43,649 nt of DNA from Chloroflexota bacterium (GCA_022574655.1 JACZRQ010000008.1:1-43649); one strand, 5' to 3'. Shown: positions 1 through 9,830, numbered from the stretch's first letter. Numbers and translations are program-made. The notes: generated by a model not told the origin, from the letters alone.

Positions 1-469
1 CAAGGTCATGAATCTCGATCGCTTCGACCTTGCATGATCTGAGCAGATAGGTCTGACGACTGGGAGGTCGACCAGTTGTGGGCGGCGACGAGTTCGCGCT
101 GCTACGGTGCCTTCTTGCGAGCGGCTTCGGAGACGCTTTCCATGGCTAGTAACGCCGGGATTTCGTCCATCGCGGCAATCCACCGGTGTCCTTCTACCGT
201 TGCGATCCTGCCTACGGCGAGGGTGTGGCGAAGGGGCTCGGCGTGGACATCCAGTCAGAAGTGTTCGCTTCCACCTAAGGTCACATGTGACTGGGTTGGT
301 CCGCTGGTTGGCGGTGGCGGAGCGGGCATAATCTATTCCGTCGTCTATATGCTCGGGCGCAGTGACGATTAGCGGCCTAATAGTGTGATATTCGCAGCTA
401 ACTAGACCGTAACGAGCCGGTACTGCTTCACGTCTCCTGATTGAGACCGTGTAGCCGTGCCGACTCGTC
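1..469. other. Non-coding stretch without a supported gene
   Basis: Short open frames exist here (for example 76-372 on the plus strand), but none has a ribosome binding site or a recognisable protein. The only structure I see is a perfect 7-bp inverted repeat, CAAGGTC at 1-7 and GACCTTG at 26-32, at the very edge of the window. It may belong to a hairpin behind a gene outside the window. The stretch should also contain the promoter of the gene starting at 470, but I could not place convincing -35 and -10 boxes. Confidence 0.4.
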
Positions 470-3400
470 ATGTCAAGAAGTGAATCGCAGTTGGACCCAG
501 TTTTGGGTCCGGAAGACCAGCACTCTGCTGCCTCGATCGCTGCGTCTGTGGGCGACCCTCTTGGAGAGGTTCGAACGCTCAAGTGGCGTGTGCAGATATT
601 TGTCTACGTTGCGATCTTCGCCACCGAACCCTTCTACTATTTCGTATTGGATTTCACCTGGTTGCAGTTGCTCCCAGGGCTGGCTATCGGTCTGGGGATC
701 GCCTTTACGGCGATCGAGGGTGCGTTCTCGCGTATGTTCAAGCTGCGGAAGCGGAGCGCCTATCCGGGCGTGCTTCATCAGGAGCTGGGGACGGTTGCCG
801 GGGAGGATGCCGCGGGCGAACGTGCTCTGCGGGTGATCTCTCATCTTCTCTGCGTGGACGAAGGATGTATTGCGATCAAGCGGCCGGACGGACTGCTAGT
901 GAAGTGGGTTCTGAGGGGATCCATGGATGGTCACCAGAGCTGCATCGGCAAGCTGGCACAGGCCATAGACAAGGCGATTCGAACTGGCGAGCCGGTAGAA
1001 GCCGGTGTTCCCGCTACTTCGCCTGAAGATGCCGAGGGGCCAGGAGTTGTTGTGGTGCCGTTGGTTGCGCTTGAGCTGACCACCGGAGTGCTGGTCTTAC
1101 GAGAGCGGCCGGGTGCGGACCTCAGTGATGCGCAGTTGTTGAAAGACATTGGCGTTGCGCTGGCGCTCTCACTTGAGAACTGGCGGCAGCGGGAGGAGCT
1201 GCGTAAGAGCGAGGACCGGATCAAGACGGTTGTGACGAACGTCCCGGTCATCCTCTTCGCGATCGACAAGGAGGGTGTGTTCACACTCTCCGAGGGCAAA
1301 GGGTTGGATGACCTTGATCTGAAGCCGGGCCAGGTTGTTGGACTGAACGTAACCGACGTCTATAGCGATGTGCCAGAGATACTGGAGAACGTCGCGCGCG
1401 CTCTTCACGGCGAGAGCCGCACAATCACGGTCGAGGTCGGCGGTTTCTGGTGGGAAACGAGCTACTCACCGGTCTTCGATAGCGAAGCTGGTGAGGTGGT
1501 TGGACTGATTGGAGTGGCTGCGAACGTCACCGAGCGCAAGAAAGCCGAGGACGAGCTGCGGTTGGTTCAGTATTCCGTGGACCGTGCGGAGGAAGCTATC
1601 TTCTGGATTGGCCCTGACGCGCGAATACTGAATGTGAACAGTGCTGCCTGCAAGAGCCTGGGCTACGAACGCGACGAGCTGCTGGGTATGCGGGTTCCCG
1701 ACATCGATCCAGGGGTGACTGAGGAAGAGTGGCCCGATCGATGGACGATGATGCGCGAACAGAAGTTCAGCAACGTGGAGTCGACTCACCAACGAAAGGA
1801 CGGAAGCACTTTTCCGGTGGAGGTCCACTCCAACTTCCTCGAGTTCGGCGGCCAGGAGTTCGACCTCGCCTTCGCCCGCGACATCACGGAACGGATCGCC
1901 TCATCTGAGGCGCTCCGTCATTCCGAGGAGAAGTACCGCGATCTGGTGGAGAATTCAAACGAGATCATCTACACGCTGGATTCGAGCGCGATCGTCACCT
2001 ACATCAGTCCGGCCGTCGAGGCGATCGGCGGCTTCAAGCCCGAGGAGGTGATCGGGCGCCGATCGACCGAATTCATTCATCCGGACGATATTGCTGAGGT
2101 GGCGATTAGCCTCCAGAAGGTTCTCCAGGGAGAGCTGGATCCGACCGAGTACAGGTTGCGCACGAAGTCGGGTGGATATCGGTGGGTGAGGAGCGCCAGC
2201 AAGCCGATCTATGAGGATTCGACGATCGTTGGCGTGCGGGGTGTTCTGGTGGACATTACGGACAAGCGTGCCGCGGAGGATGCGTTGCGCGCCAGTGAGA
2301 AGCGCTTCCGGGCGTTGGTCGAGAACGGTGCTGATGGCATCACGTTGTTAGACGCTGACGGCACGATTACTTATGCGGGCCCGTCGACTGAAAGCATCAG
2401 GGGATATACACCCGAAGAGATGGTGGGGAGGCCCCTGTCGGAACTGGTACATCCGGATGACCTTGAGGCGGTAAACGTGGTGAAGAGTGACTTGCTTGAG
2501 GCTCCGGGAGAGGCCATGCCGATGATATATCGCGCTAAGCACAAGGATGGTTCGTGGCTCTGGCTAGAAGCCGTGGCCACTAACCTGCTCGGCGATCCGA
2601 GCGTGGCCGCCATCGTCGTGAACTACCGGGACATCACGGAGCGGAAGCTCGCGGATGAGGCGCTCAGACAGAGCGAAGAGAATCACAGGGCTCTAGCTGT
2701 GGCCATTCCCGATGTGATGATGAGGGTTCGCAAGGATGGTACGATCAGCGATTTCAAGGCAGATGAGCGGCATGTCCTTTCGCTAGCGGAGGTTGGCTCC
2801 GAGAAGATGGTGCTGGCAGAGGTTCTGCCGGAGCTTGCTCCGCAGCTGATGAGGTTCGTCGACATCGCCATCTCGACGCACGAGACGCAGGTGTTCGAGT
2901 ATCAGCAGTCCGTGTCTGGCAAACCACTCGAGTTCGAGGCTCGTATCGTAGCCAGCAGTGACGACGAAGCCGTGGCGATCATCCGTGACATCACGGAGCG
3001 CAAGAACTCTGAGCGGACGATCCGGCAGCTTGCGTACCATGATGCGCTGACCGGTCTGCCGAACAGAACGCTCTTCGAGGACCGGCTGACGGTGGCCGTG
3101 GCGCAAGCCCGGCGGGCGGGCGAGGCGCTTGCGGTGATGTTCCTCGACCTCGATCGGTTCAAGCTCGTCAACGATACTTTGGGACATGGTGCAGGGGATA
3201 AGCTGCTCACCATGGTGGGGGACGAGATCTCGGGTCTCTTGAGAGATGGGGACACGGTAGCTCGTGTCGGCGGTGACGAGTTCACGTTGTTGTTGCCCCG
3301 GGTATCGGGGAGCGAAGACGCCACCGACGTCGCCGACCGGATCCTTGCCCAACTGAAGAAGCCAAAACGGATCGCCGGTCAGGAGTTCCGGGTGACGACG

Positions 3401-4375
3401 AGCATCGGGGTAACGCTCTTCCCAGGCGATGGCGACGATCCGGAGACGCTCCTGAGGAACGCGGACACAGCGATGTATCGCGCCAAGGAGCGAGGCCGCG
3501 ATAACTATCAGCTCTTTACGCCAGCCATGAACGCCAGTGTCGTTCAGCGTTTGGCACTGGAGAGGGATCTCCGCCGTGCGCTGGAGCGGGAAGAGTTCGA
3601 GGTCTACTATCAGCCTTGCGCGAGCATAGCGGATGGCCGGATCGTAGGCGCTGAAGCGCTTGTAAGGTGGAATCATCCTGAGCGTGGGCTGGTCATGCCG
3701 GACGAATTCATTCCTTTGGCTGAGGAGACCGGACTGATCATCCCGCTTGGTGAGTGGGTGTTGACAGAGGCCGTCCACAGGGCCAAGAAGTGGATCGCCG
3801 GCGGTTTGCCGCCTCTACGGCTGGCAGTGAATCTTTCAGCGCTGCAGCTCCAGCACGAGCCGCTGGTCGCTATGGTGTCGTCAGTCCTGAAGAGTTGCCG
3901 GGTTCCGGCGGAGCGTCTGCAGCTCGAGATTACCGAGGGCGCGATGATGGACAACGTCGAGTCGGCGATCCGGATCGTGAAGGAGCTGCGTCATCTAGGT
4001 GTGAGCGTTGCGGTGGACGATTTTGGTACGGGGTACTCGTCTCTGAGCTACTTGAAACGGTTCCCGATCGATACGGTGAAGATCGACCGTTCGTTCGTGC
4101 GCGATCTGACGATCGATCCGAACGACGCTGCGATCGTCACGACGATTCTGGCGATGGCACGAAGCCTGGGGCTTCACGTGGTCGCCGAAGGGGTGGAGAC
4201 GCGCCAGCAGCTTGAGTTCCTTCGCGAGCACGGGTGCGATGAGTTCCAGGGCTACCTTCTGAGTCGGCCGATCCCGGCGGCTGAGTACGAAAAGCTGGTC
4301 TCAGCAGCCGAGATGGCACGTCCGAGGAAGTCTGGTCTGAGGAAGTCAGGCCGGCGGGCTGCCGCTCGCCGCTGA
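470..4375 (+). CDS. Membrane-anchored GAF/multi-PAS diguanylate cyclase-phosphodiesterase (GGDEF-EAL)
   Basis: Predicted to make and/or break cyclic di-GMP in response to signals read by stacked sensor domains. The 1301-residue protein has two hydrophobic segments near residues 41-60 and 64-86. A GAF-like region follows (about 110-240), then five consecutive PAS/PAC units (about 247-360, 363-478, 481-600, 604-728, 730-845), each ending in an ITERK- or ITDKR-type linker. The GGDEF domain (about 851-1015) has an intact GGDEF motif near 932-936 and an upstream RDGD that fits the RxxD inhibitory site. The EAL domain (about 1030-1280) keeps EALVRW near 1060, the ITE glutamate, DDFGTGYSS near 1182, VVAEGVET and the GCDEFQGY glutamine, so both halves look catalytically competent. 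The ATG at 470 has no Shine-Dalgarno sequence. The signal sensed is unknown. Confidence 0.93.
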   Translation: MSRSESQLDPVLGPEDQHSAASIAASVGDPLGEVRTLKWRVQIFVYVAIFATEPFYYFVLDFTWLQLLPGLAIGLGIAFTAIEGAFSRMFKLRKRSAYPGVLHQELGTVAGEDAAGERALRVISHLLCVDEGCIAIKRPDGLLVKWVLRGSMDGHQSCIGKLAQAIDKAIRTGEPVEAGVPATSPEDAEGPGVVVVPLVALELTTGVLVLRERPGADLSDAQLLKDIGVALALSLENWRQREELRKSEDRIKTVVTNVPVILFAIDKEGVFTLSEGKGLDDLDLKPGQVVGLNVTDVYSDVPEILENVARALHGESRTITVEVGGFWWETSYSPVFDSEAGEVVGLIGVAANVTERKKAEDELRLVQYSVDRAEEAIFWIGPDARILNVNSAACKSLGYERDELLGMRVPDIDPGVTEEEWPDRWTMMREQKFSNVESTHQRKDGSTFPVEVHSNFLEFGGQEFDLAFARDITERIASSEALRHSEEKYRDLVENSNEIIYTLDSSAIVTYISPAVEAIGGFKPEEVIGRRSTEFIHPDDIAEVAISLQKVLQGELDPTEYRLRTKSGGYRWVRSASKPIYEDSTIVGVRGVLVDITDKRAAEDALRASEKRFRALVENGADGITLLDADGTITYAGPSTESIRGYTPEEMVGRPLSELVHPDDLEAVNVVKSDLLEAPGEAMPMIYRAKHKDGSWLWLEAVATNLLGDPSVAAIVVNYRDITERKLADEALRQSEENHRALAVAIPDVMMRVRKDGTISDFKADERHVLSLAEVGSEKMVLAEVLPELAPQLMRFVDIAISTHETQVFEYQQSVSGKPLEFEARIVASSDDEAVAIIRDITERKNSERTIRQLAYHDALTGLPNRTLFEDRLTVAVAQARRAGEALAVMFLDLDRFKLVNDTLGHGAGDKLLTMVGDEISGLLRDGDTVARVGGDEFTLLLPRVSGSEDATDVADRILAQLKKPKRIAGQEFRVTTSIGVTLFPGDGDDPETLLRNADTAMYRAKERGRDNYQLFTPAMNASVVQRLALERDLRRALEREEFEVYYQPCASIADGRIVGAEALVRWNHPERGLVMPDEFIPLAEETGLIIPLGEWVLTEAVHRAKKWIAGGLPPLRLAVNLSALQLQHEPLVAMVSSVLKSCRVPAERLQLEITEGAMMDNVESAIRIVKELRHLGVSVAVDDFGTGYSSLSYLKRFPIDTVKIDRSFVRDLTIDPNDAAIVTTILAMARSLGLHVVAEGVETRQQLEFLREHGCDEFQGYLLSRPIPAAEYEKLVSAAEMARPRKSGLRKSGRRAAARR

Positions 4376-4417
4376 TTTCTTTACACCAGTCGCAGTCGGC
4401 CATACCATAGCTCTTAC

Positions 4418-4726
4418 ATGGACGAAGTCTTCGATCAGCTTCAATTGGCTCTAAATCGTGGTGAGTCTGTCGTTCTGGCTACGGTGGCCGCAACCCGCGG
4501 TTCGACGCCACGCCGGGCGGGCGCCCGGATGCTCGTAAGAGACGACGGCAGCTCGCTGGGAACGATCGGCGGCGGTTGCGGTGAAGCTGAGGTTCTCCAC
4601 GAGGCGATGGAAGTATATAAGGATGGGCGCGCTCGGCTCGTGCGAGTCGATCTGACGAATCCGATTGATGGCGACGACAAGATATGCGGTGGCGTGATGG
4701 ACGTCTTCGTCGAACGTCTTCAGTAG
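4418..4726 (+). CDS. XdhC/CoxI N-terminal domain protein, stand-alone
   Basis: This 102-residue protein matches only the N-terminal domain of the XdhC/CoxI family. That family delivers or sulfurates the molybdenum cofactor of xanthine dehydrogenase/CO dehydrogenase-type enzymes. The family features visible are LATV-AATRGSTPRRAGARML near the N-terminus, the glycine-rich GTIGGGCGEAEV, and a CGG near the C-terminus. The C-terminal Rossmann domain of full-length XdhC is absent; in some genomes the two domains are separate genes. No molybdenum hydroxylase is nearby, so its partner is not in view. It follows the GGDEF-EAL gene by 42 bases with no clear ribosome binding site. Confidence 0.82.
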   Translation: MDEVFDQLQLALNRGESVVLATVAATRGSTPRRAGARMLVRDDGSSLGTIGGGCGEAEVLHEAMEVYKDGRARLVRVDLTNPIDGDDKICGGVMDVFVERLQ

Positions 4727-4824
4727 CCTCGGTCAGCCCCTCGTCATCCCCCGTCCAATAGACCTTGTTCATGGGCTCTGGTTGTGACTATCCTTTCTCT
4801 CATATGCGTTAGGAGGAGGATTCA

Positions 4825-5859
4825 TTGAAAGCAGTCACGTTCCAGGGCCCGCTCAAACTTGAGGTTAAGGAAGTGGATGATCCCGCAATCCAGGAACCGA
4901 ACGACGTTATTCTGAAGATCACGTCTACGGCGATCTGTGGGTCCGATCTTCATGCCTATGATGGGCGAATGCCGTTGCCGCCGACAGGTTGGACCATTGG
5001 TCACGAGTATGTCGGCGAGGTGGTGGAAGTCGGCTCCAATGTCACCAACTTCAGGGCGGGGGATCGCGCAGTCGGGTCGTTCGTGTCGTCGTGCGGTGAT
5101 TGCTATTACTGCACGACCGGATGGCCGAGTCAGTGCGTAGTTCAGCAGACGATCGGGTTCGTCCTTCTCCCGGGCGCTCAGGCAGAGTACCTGAGGGTAC
5201 CGAACGGGCATTACACGCTGGAGAAGATACCGGATGGCCTAAGCGATGAGAAGGCGATATTTGCGGGCGATATTCTGGCCACCGGCTACTTCGCGGCCGA
5301 CCGTGGCGAGATCAAGCCCGGCGACGTGGTGGTCGTTGTTGGATCGGGGCCGGTCGGGCTGTTCGCGCAGATGGGCGCGCTTCAGTTTGATCCGAAGGTA
5401 GTGCTGGCGATCGATTCGCTTCCGGAGCGCCTGGCGATGTCGAAGAAGATAGGTGCGGAGCCCGTTGACATGTCGAAAGAGGATGCCGTGAGCGTTGTTA
5501 AAGGCCACTCGGAAGGCCGGGGCGCGGATGTCGTGTTGGAGGCTGTGGGGATCGAGGCGTCGCTGACGGACGCGTTCAAGTATGTGCGTCCTGCGGGCGT
5601 GATAAGCGCGGTCGGCATGTACACGGAGCCGACGTTTCCGTTTCCGATGTTCCAGTCGTTCCTTAAGGACTACACGTTCAAGATTGGCATGTGTCCGGTG
5701 AAGCGATACATGGGTGACCTGCTGGGGATGATCGAGGCCGGGAAGATGGATCCGTCGCAGATCATCACTCACACTATGCCTCTGGACGATGCTCTCAGGG
5801 GTTACGACATCTTCCACCACCGCACCGAGGGCTGTATAAAGGTTCTGCTGAAGCCGTAG
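4825..5859 (+). CDS. Zinc-dependent medium-chain alcohol dehydrogenase
   Basis: NAD(P)-dependent oxidoreductase of the medium-chain zinc alcohol dehydrogenase family, 344 residues, the usual length. The likely catalytic zinc ligands are Cys38 (ICGSDLH), His60 and Glu61 (GHE). Four cysteines at 90, 93, 96 and 104 have the classical C-x2-C-x2-C-x7-C spacing of the structural zinc lobe. The Rossmann motif is GSGPVG, and an aspartate after the second strand (AIDS) suggests NAD preference. The start is TTG, chosen because a strong AGGAGGAGGA lies at 4811-4820. The substrate cannot be read from the sequence: alcohol, threonine/butanediol or formaldehyde-type dehydrogenases share this layout. It appears to be monocistronic, with about 100 bases upstream. 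Confidence 0.9.
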   Translation: MKAVTFQGPLKLEVKEVDDPAIQEPNDVILKITSTAICGSDLHAYDGRMPLPPTGWTIGHEYVGEVVEVGSNVTNFRAGDRAVGSFVSSCGDCYYCTTGWPSQCVVQQTIGFVLLPGAQAEYLRVPNGHYTLEKIPDGLSDEKAIFAGDILATGYFAADRGEIKPGDVVVVVGSGPVGLFAQMGALQFDPKVVLAIDSLPERLAMSKKIGAEPVDMSKEDAVSVVKGHSEGRGADVVLEAVGIEASLTDAFKYVRPAGVISAVGMYTEPTFPFPMFQSFLKDYTFKIGMCPVKRYMGDLLGMIEAGKMDPSQIITHTMPLDDALRGYDIFHHRTEGCIKVLLKP

Positions 5860-5915
5860 CAGACGCCAACTGGCAACGAGGCGGATTGCCCGGCACTCAA
5901 CGCGGGGCTCATCTA

Positions 5916-5944
5916 TTGACATCTTCTGATCGGTGCGTTACTGT
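5916..5944 (+). promoter_or_regulatory. Sigma-70-type promoter of the copper operon
   Basis: TTGACA at 5916-5921 and TACTGT at 5939-5944 are separated by exactly 17 bases. Transcription would start near 5951, at the left edge of the G-tract operator and about 40 bases before the csoR start codon. Confidence 0.65.
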
Positions 5945-5952
5945 TGGAGCTG

Positions 5953-5975
5953 ACCCACCCCCGGGGGGTAGGGTG
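5953..5975 (+). promoter_or_regulatory. Putative CsoR operator (G-tract inverted repeat)
   Basis: ACCCACCCCC followed by GGGGGGTAGGGT forms a near-perfect inverted repeat, the C-tract/G-tract type known for CsoR-family repressors. It sits immediately downstream of the predicted transcription start and upstream of csoR itself, as expected for copper-relieved autoregulation of the csoR-copA operon. Confidence 0.7.
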
Positions 5976-5991
5976 ACTAAGGAGCCGACGT

Positions 5992-6258
5992 ATGAAAGAC
6001 GAAACGAGAGCCGACGTCCTCAAGAGGCTTAGCTTCATAGAGGGGCACGTTGGCGGCATCCGCCGCATGGTGGAGCAGGATAAGTATTGTGTGGATGTTC
6101 TTAAACAGACGTACGCAGTCCGGCGGGCTATCGAGAAGATGGAGACGCTGCTGCTCGAAGGTCACCTCCATACGTGTGTGATCGGCGGAATACAGGAGGG
6201 TCGCAGTGACGAGGTCATCGGCGAGCTGGTGGAGCTGTACGAACTGGCGAATAAGTAG
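5992..6258 (+). CDS. csoR: CsoR-family copper-sensing transcriptional repressor
   Basis: An 88-residue all-helical DNA-binding repressor of the CsoR/RcnR family. The Cu(I) ligands of mycobacterial CsoR (Cys36, His61, Cys65) have counterparts at Cys33, His58 and Cys62 with the same spacing of 25 and 4 residues. Copper sensing is therefore more likely than nickel (RcnR), formaldehyde (FrmR) or persulfide (CstR) sensing. A CTAAGGAG ribosome binding site precedes the ATG. It is the first gene of a four-gene run ending with a copper ATPase, behind its own apparent operator. Cu(I) binding should release it from DNA and switch the operon on. Confidence 0.93.
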   Translation: MKDETRADVLKRLSFIEGHVGGIRRMVEQDKYCVDVLKQTYAVRRAIEKMETLLLEGHLHTCVIGGIQEGRSDEVIGELVELYELANK

Positions 6259-6275
6259 GTGGAGCGACGACTGAC

Positions 6276-6941
6276 GTGAGTAAGGCGAACGGTTTGGCGA
6301 TAACCGAACAGGCACCAGAGACCGAGGGTCGCACGATCCGCTCGTGGGCTCGTTACTACGATCTAGTCTCGAACATTATCTCGCTCGGGCGGGGAAAGGC
6401 GATACATCGAGCGATCGTCAAGGCAGCGAAGCCGGCTGCGGGGGAATCGGTGCTTGACGTGGGCTGCGGCACGGGAACGCTTGCTCTGATGCTGGAAGAG
6501 AAGGTGGGTGACGCGGGTCGAGTCGAAGGGATCGACGCCTCGCCGGAGATGATCGCCGAGGCTCACAAGAAGGTGGATAGACGGGCCTCGCATTCGAGGT
6601 TCAAGGTTGCACTTGTCGAGCAGATATCGTTCGAGGATGACGAGTTCGACCTAGTGGTGAGTTCGTTCATGTTCCACCATTTGCCGAAACATCTGAAGCG
6701 CGATGGGCTAGCGGAGATCCGGCGCGTGCTGAAACCGGACGGACGGTTGCTCCTGGTGGATTTCGCTCGTGACAGCGGATCGTTGATCGGCCACCTGCTC
6801 AGTGTCTTCGGTGGCCATTCGCACGGAAACGACAGCACCGAGCTTATATCAATGATTGAGGATGCAGGATTCGCCGAAGTGCGGCGCTTGAAAAGCAGAC
6901 GCCCAGAGGCGGCGATCGTGGCAAGCGGTTCTAAGGCATGA
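6276..6941 (+). CDS. Class I SAM-dependent methyltransferase in the copper operon
   Basis: A 221-residue methyltransferase resembling the UbiE/Methyltransf_11 group. The SAM-binding motif I is [13 protein letters not shown] (about residues 59-71), the post-I acidic segment is [10 protein letters not shown], and the [10 protein letters not shown] region is recognisable. It starts with GTG 17 bases after csoR and its stop overlaps the copA start (ATGA), so it is co-transcribed and probably translationally coupled with the copper ATPase. The substrate is unknown. Membership of the operon suggests a role during copper stress, such as quinone or lipid modification or metal/metalloid detoxification, but nothing in the sequence decides this. 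Confidence 0.85.
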   Translation: MSKANGLAITEQAPETEGRTIRSWARYYDLVSNIISLGRGKAIHRAIVKAAKPAAGESVLDVGCGTGTLALMLEEKVGDAGRVEGIDASPEMIAEAHKKVDRRASHSRFKVALVEQISFEDDEFDLVVSSFMFHHLPKHLKRDGLAEIRRVLKPDGRLLLVDFARDSGSLIGHLLSVFGGHSHGNDSTELISMIEDAGFAEVRRLKSRRPEAAIVASGSKA

Positions 6942-9520
6942 CTACCGAACGAAAGCCTGTAGAGATAACGCTGCCGGTTTCCGGCATGACATGCGCCGCC
7001 TGCGTACGCCGTGTGGAGAAGGCGCTGAACGCCGTGCCGGGAGTCGAGAGCGCCTCGGTGAACCTCTCCGCTGCGAAAGCGGGTGTGGTCTACGATCCGG
7101 AGGCCGCGGGGGTTCGCGACCTGGAAGCGGCGATAACGGGGATCGGCTACGAAGTCCCGGCGGCGCGCCTTGAACTCATCGTCACCGGTATGACAGCGGG
7201 CCACTGCGACCTGATCATCGAGAAGGCGCTGCGGCAGATGCCGGGTGTAGAGAACGTGGTCGTAAACTGCGCGACCGACTTGGTCGCGGTCGATTATCTG
7301 GACGTGGCGGTGACGTCAGCGGCGATCAAGAAGACGATCCGGGAACTGGGCTACGAGGTCGCCGATAGGGGCAAGCGCGAAGATTCGATAGACCGTGAGC
7401 GGCAGATGCGCCGTGAGGAGCTTCGCCGTCAGACGATCAACATGCTCATTGCCTGGCCGGTCGGCGCGCTGGTGATGCTGGGAACGTTCCAAGGAGAGTG
7501 GATTCTGCACGAGTTCGTTCCCTCTTTCATGGGCGAGAAGTGGTTCCTGTTCCTGCTGACGACGCCACTGGTGGCCGGGCCCGCCCGACAGTTCTTCGTC
7601 AACTCCTGGAATGGCCTGCGGCACGGCCTCACGGATATGAACCTGCTATACGCGACGGGGATCGGGGCGGCGTATCTGATCGCGGTCATCAACACGTTCT
7701 TCCCCAGTGCCGGATTCGGCGGCGAGCGGGCCACGTTCTACGAAGCGGCGGCACTGCTGGTCGCTTTCATCGTGTTAGGACGCTATCTCGAGGCTTTAAC
7801 CCGAGGCCGCGTATCGGACGCGATCCGGAAGCTGATGCAGCTCCAGCCGCGTCGTGCGATCGTGCTTCGAGACGGCGAGGAGCAGGAGGTGCCTGTCGAT
7901 GAGATCGAGGCGGGCGATGTCTGTCTGGTCCGTCCGGGCGCCGGCATCCCTGTCGATGGGGTAGTCGTCGAAGGGTACTCCGCCGTCGATGAGTCGATGG
8001 TCACGGGTGAGAGCCTACCGGTCGAGAAGCGCGTTGACGATGAGACGATCGCCGGTACGATCAACAAGACCGGGTCGTTCCAGATGCGTGCGACGCGTGT
8101 AGGAGCGGACACGGCGCTCTCGCAGATCATCAAGCTGGTCGAGGACGCGCAGACGACGAAGGCGCCGATCCAATCTTTGGCGGACAAGGTCGCGGGGCAC
8201 TTCATTCTCGGTGTCCACGTTCTGGCGCTGGCAGTGTTCCTGTTCTGGTTCTTCGTGGGTCACGGCCTGTGGTTCGAGGAGGAGACGCGGCTGCTGCTGA
8301 CGCCATACACGCTGGCTGAGCTGGAGGTGTTCGGGTTTGCGCTGCTGATATCGGTGACGGTGCTCGTGATCTCCTGCCCCTGCGCGGTCGGTCTGGCTAC
8401 GCCGGCGGCGATGATGGCGGGCACCGGCAAGGGCGCCGAGTACGGGATCCTCTTCAAGGGGGCGGACGCTGTGGAGGCGACCTCGCGGGTCGACACCGTC
8501 GTGCTGGATAAGACCGGTACGCTGACGAAGGGTGAGCCATCCGTGACGGATATCGTTGCCGTCCGCGGAGATGACGATGAACTGCTGGCGCTGGCGGCGG
8601 CGGTGGAGAAGAGTTCCGAGCACCCTCTGGCAGAGGCGATCGTTGAAGCGACTGTAGGCAAGGGTCTGACGCTGCCGACGATCTCGGATTTTGATTCGGT
8701 TCCTGGTAAGGGGGTGGAAGCGAAGGCGGATGGCCGAAGCGTCCTGCTGGGCAACCGTCGTCTGATGGACGACCACACGGTCGATCTGGCGAACCGGGCA
8801 GCCGAGGCTGAACGTCTGGAGCTTGAGGGCAAGACCGTGATGTTCATGGCTATCGATGGAGAGCTGGCAGCGTTGATAGCGGTGGCCGACACGTTGAAGG
8901 AGACGTCCGAGCGCGCGGTGAGCGAGCTGAAGAAGATGGGTCTCGAGGTGGCGATGATCACCGGCGACAACAAGCGTACGGCTAACGCCATCGCACGACA
9001 GCTCGGGATTGACCGGGTTCTCGCGGAGGTCCTGCCACAGGATAAAGCGGCCGAGGTCGAACGCTTGCAGGCTGAGGGTAAGAAAGTGGCGATGGTCGGC
9101 GACGGCGTGAACGACGCACCGGCGCTTGCCAAGGCAGATGTCGGGATCGCGATCGGCTCGGGAACAGACGTGGCGAAAGAGACCGGAAACGTCGTCTTGA
9201 TCCGGGACGACGTGCTGGACGTGACCGCTGCTGTGCAGGTGGGACGGGCGACGATGCGGCTGGTGCGCCAGAACCTGTTCTGGGCGTTTGGCTACAACGC
9301 GGCGACGATCCCGCTCGCGGCTGGTCTGCTGTATCCGTTTACGTCGCAGATGGTCAGCCCGGAGCTGGCGGCGCTGCTCATGGCATCGAGTAGTTTCTCG
9401 GTGACGATGAATACTCTGCGGATGCGTGGCTTTGTGCCGGCGATCAAACGCGGGCCTCCGAGCGCTCCGGCAGAAGAGGTACGGAGCGTTCCCGAGACCG
9501 CAACCGAGGTGGGGTCATGA
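6938..9520 (+). CDS. copA: Copper-translocating P1B-type ATPase
   Basis: An 860-residue heavy-metal P-type ATPase expected to export Cu(I) across the cytoplasmic membrane. The first HMA domain has the metal site MTCAAC (Cys19, Cys22). A second HMA-like domain around residues 78-145 reads MTAGHC, with alanine at 87 replacing the first cysteine, so it probably binds copper poorly or serves a structural role. The intramembrane CPC is near residues 479-481 ([11 protein letters not shown]), the phosphorylated aspartate lies in DKTGT near 524, SEHPLAEA supplies the histidine-proline motif, and [10 protein letters not shown] is intact. The length fits a two-HMA CopA. Its start overlaps the methyltransferase stop and its stop overlaps the next gene (ATGA both times), indicating coupling under CsoR control. 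Confidence 0.95.
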   Translation: MTTERKPVEITLPVSGMTCAACVRRVEKALNAVPGVESASVNLSAAKAGVVYDPEAAGVRDLEAAITGIGYEVPAARLELIVTGMTAGHCDLIIEKALRQMPGVENVVVNCATDLVAVDYLDVAVTSAAIKKTIRELGYEVADRGKREDSIDRERQMRREELRRQTINMLIAWPVGALVMLGTFQGEWILHEFVPSFMGEKWFLFLLTTPLVAGPARQFFVNSWNGLRHGLTDMNLLYATGIGAAYLIAVINTFFPSAGFGGERATFYEAAALLVAFIVLGRYLEALTRGRVSDAIRKLMQLQPRRAIVLRDGEEQEVPVDEIEAGDVCLVRPGAGIPVDGVVVEGYSAVDESMVTGESLPVEKRVDDETIAGTINKTGSFQMRATRVGADTALSQIIKLVEDAQTTKAPIQSLADKVAGHFILGVHVLALAVFLFWFFVGHGLWFEEETRLLLTPYTLAELEVFGFALLISVTVLVISCPCAVGLATPAAMMAGTGKGAEYGILFKGADAVEATSRVDTVVLDKTGTLTKGEPSVTDIVAVRGDDDELLALAAAVEKSSEHPLAEAIVEATVGKGLTLPTISDFDSVPGKGVEAKADGRSVLLGNRRLMDDHTVDLANRAAEAERLELEGKTVMFMAIDGELAALIAVADTLKETSERAVSELKKMGLEVAMITGDNKRTANAIARQLGIDRVLAEVLPQDKAAEVERLQAEGKKVAMVGDGVNDAPALAKADVGIAIGSGTDVAKETGNVVLIRDDVLDVTAAVQVGRATMRLVRQNLFWAFGYNAATIPLAAGLLYPFTSQMVSPELAALLMASSSFSVTMNTLRMRGFVPAIKRGPPSAPAEEVRSVPETATEVGS

Positions 9521-9732
9521 GAATCGAGGATAGGGACGTGGGCCGAGTGAGTGCGGCGATCTACGGTGGGCTGTCCGCTCTTGGCGTGGGCGCGTTCTTT
9601 TTGGCAACGCTGCTGACGGGAGACTATTCGTGGGTCTCACGAATCGGTGGTTCGATCTGGATCTTCCTGCTGGCCATGATCATTCTTATGCCGACGGTGA
9701 CGCCGTTGGTGCGCTCTCGAGTTCGCGGCTAA
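9517..9732 (+). CDS. Small two-helix membrane protein of the copper operon
   Basis: A 71-residue protein of unknown family with two hydrophobic segments (about residues 14-35 and 44-62). The N-terminus is charged and the C-terminus basic (VRSRVRG). The ATG overlaps the copA stop in an ATGA, so it is almost certainly translated with copA. It might be an accessory or stability subunit of the ATPase, or an unrelated membrane protein; no cysteine or methionine-rich copper motif is visible. It resembles small DUF1634-type membrane proteins only in size and topology. Confidence 0.6.
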   Translation: MRIEDRDVGRVSAAIYGGLSALGVGAFFLATLLTGDYSWVSRIGGSIWIFLLAMIILMPTVTPLVRSRVRG

Positions 9733-9809
9733 TCCGTCTGACCGCTGGCTTCGTGCCCGAATCCATTGGGGCGACCGCATCTTTGTATGTGCCGGAACAA
9801 ACCACCAGC

Positions 9810-9830
9810 TTGACAGAGCGTTCACTCTGT
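9810..9830 (+). promoter_or_regulatory. Putative TetR operator overlapping a -35 box
   Basis: ACAGAG (9813-9818) and CTCTGT (9825-9830) form a perfect 6-bp inverted repeat with a 6-base spacer. TTGACA at 9810-9815 overlaps the left arm. No good -10 could be placed at 17 bases. The position, about 60 bases before the TetR gene, is typical of a TetR autoregulatory operator that would also control the ABC genes behind it. Confidence 0.45.

Noticed and set aside
76-372. Plus-strand open frames before the first gene
   Set aside because: No ribosome binding site, no recognisable domain and a composition unlike neighbouring genes.
2783-3778. Minus-strand open frame of 331 codons
   Set aside because: Shadow of the GGDEF/EAL coding region, with no recognisable protein features.
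8015-9132. Minus-strand open frames within copA
   Set aside because: Arg/His- or Ser-rich antisense translations of the ATPase gene; no ribosome binding sites.
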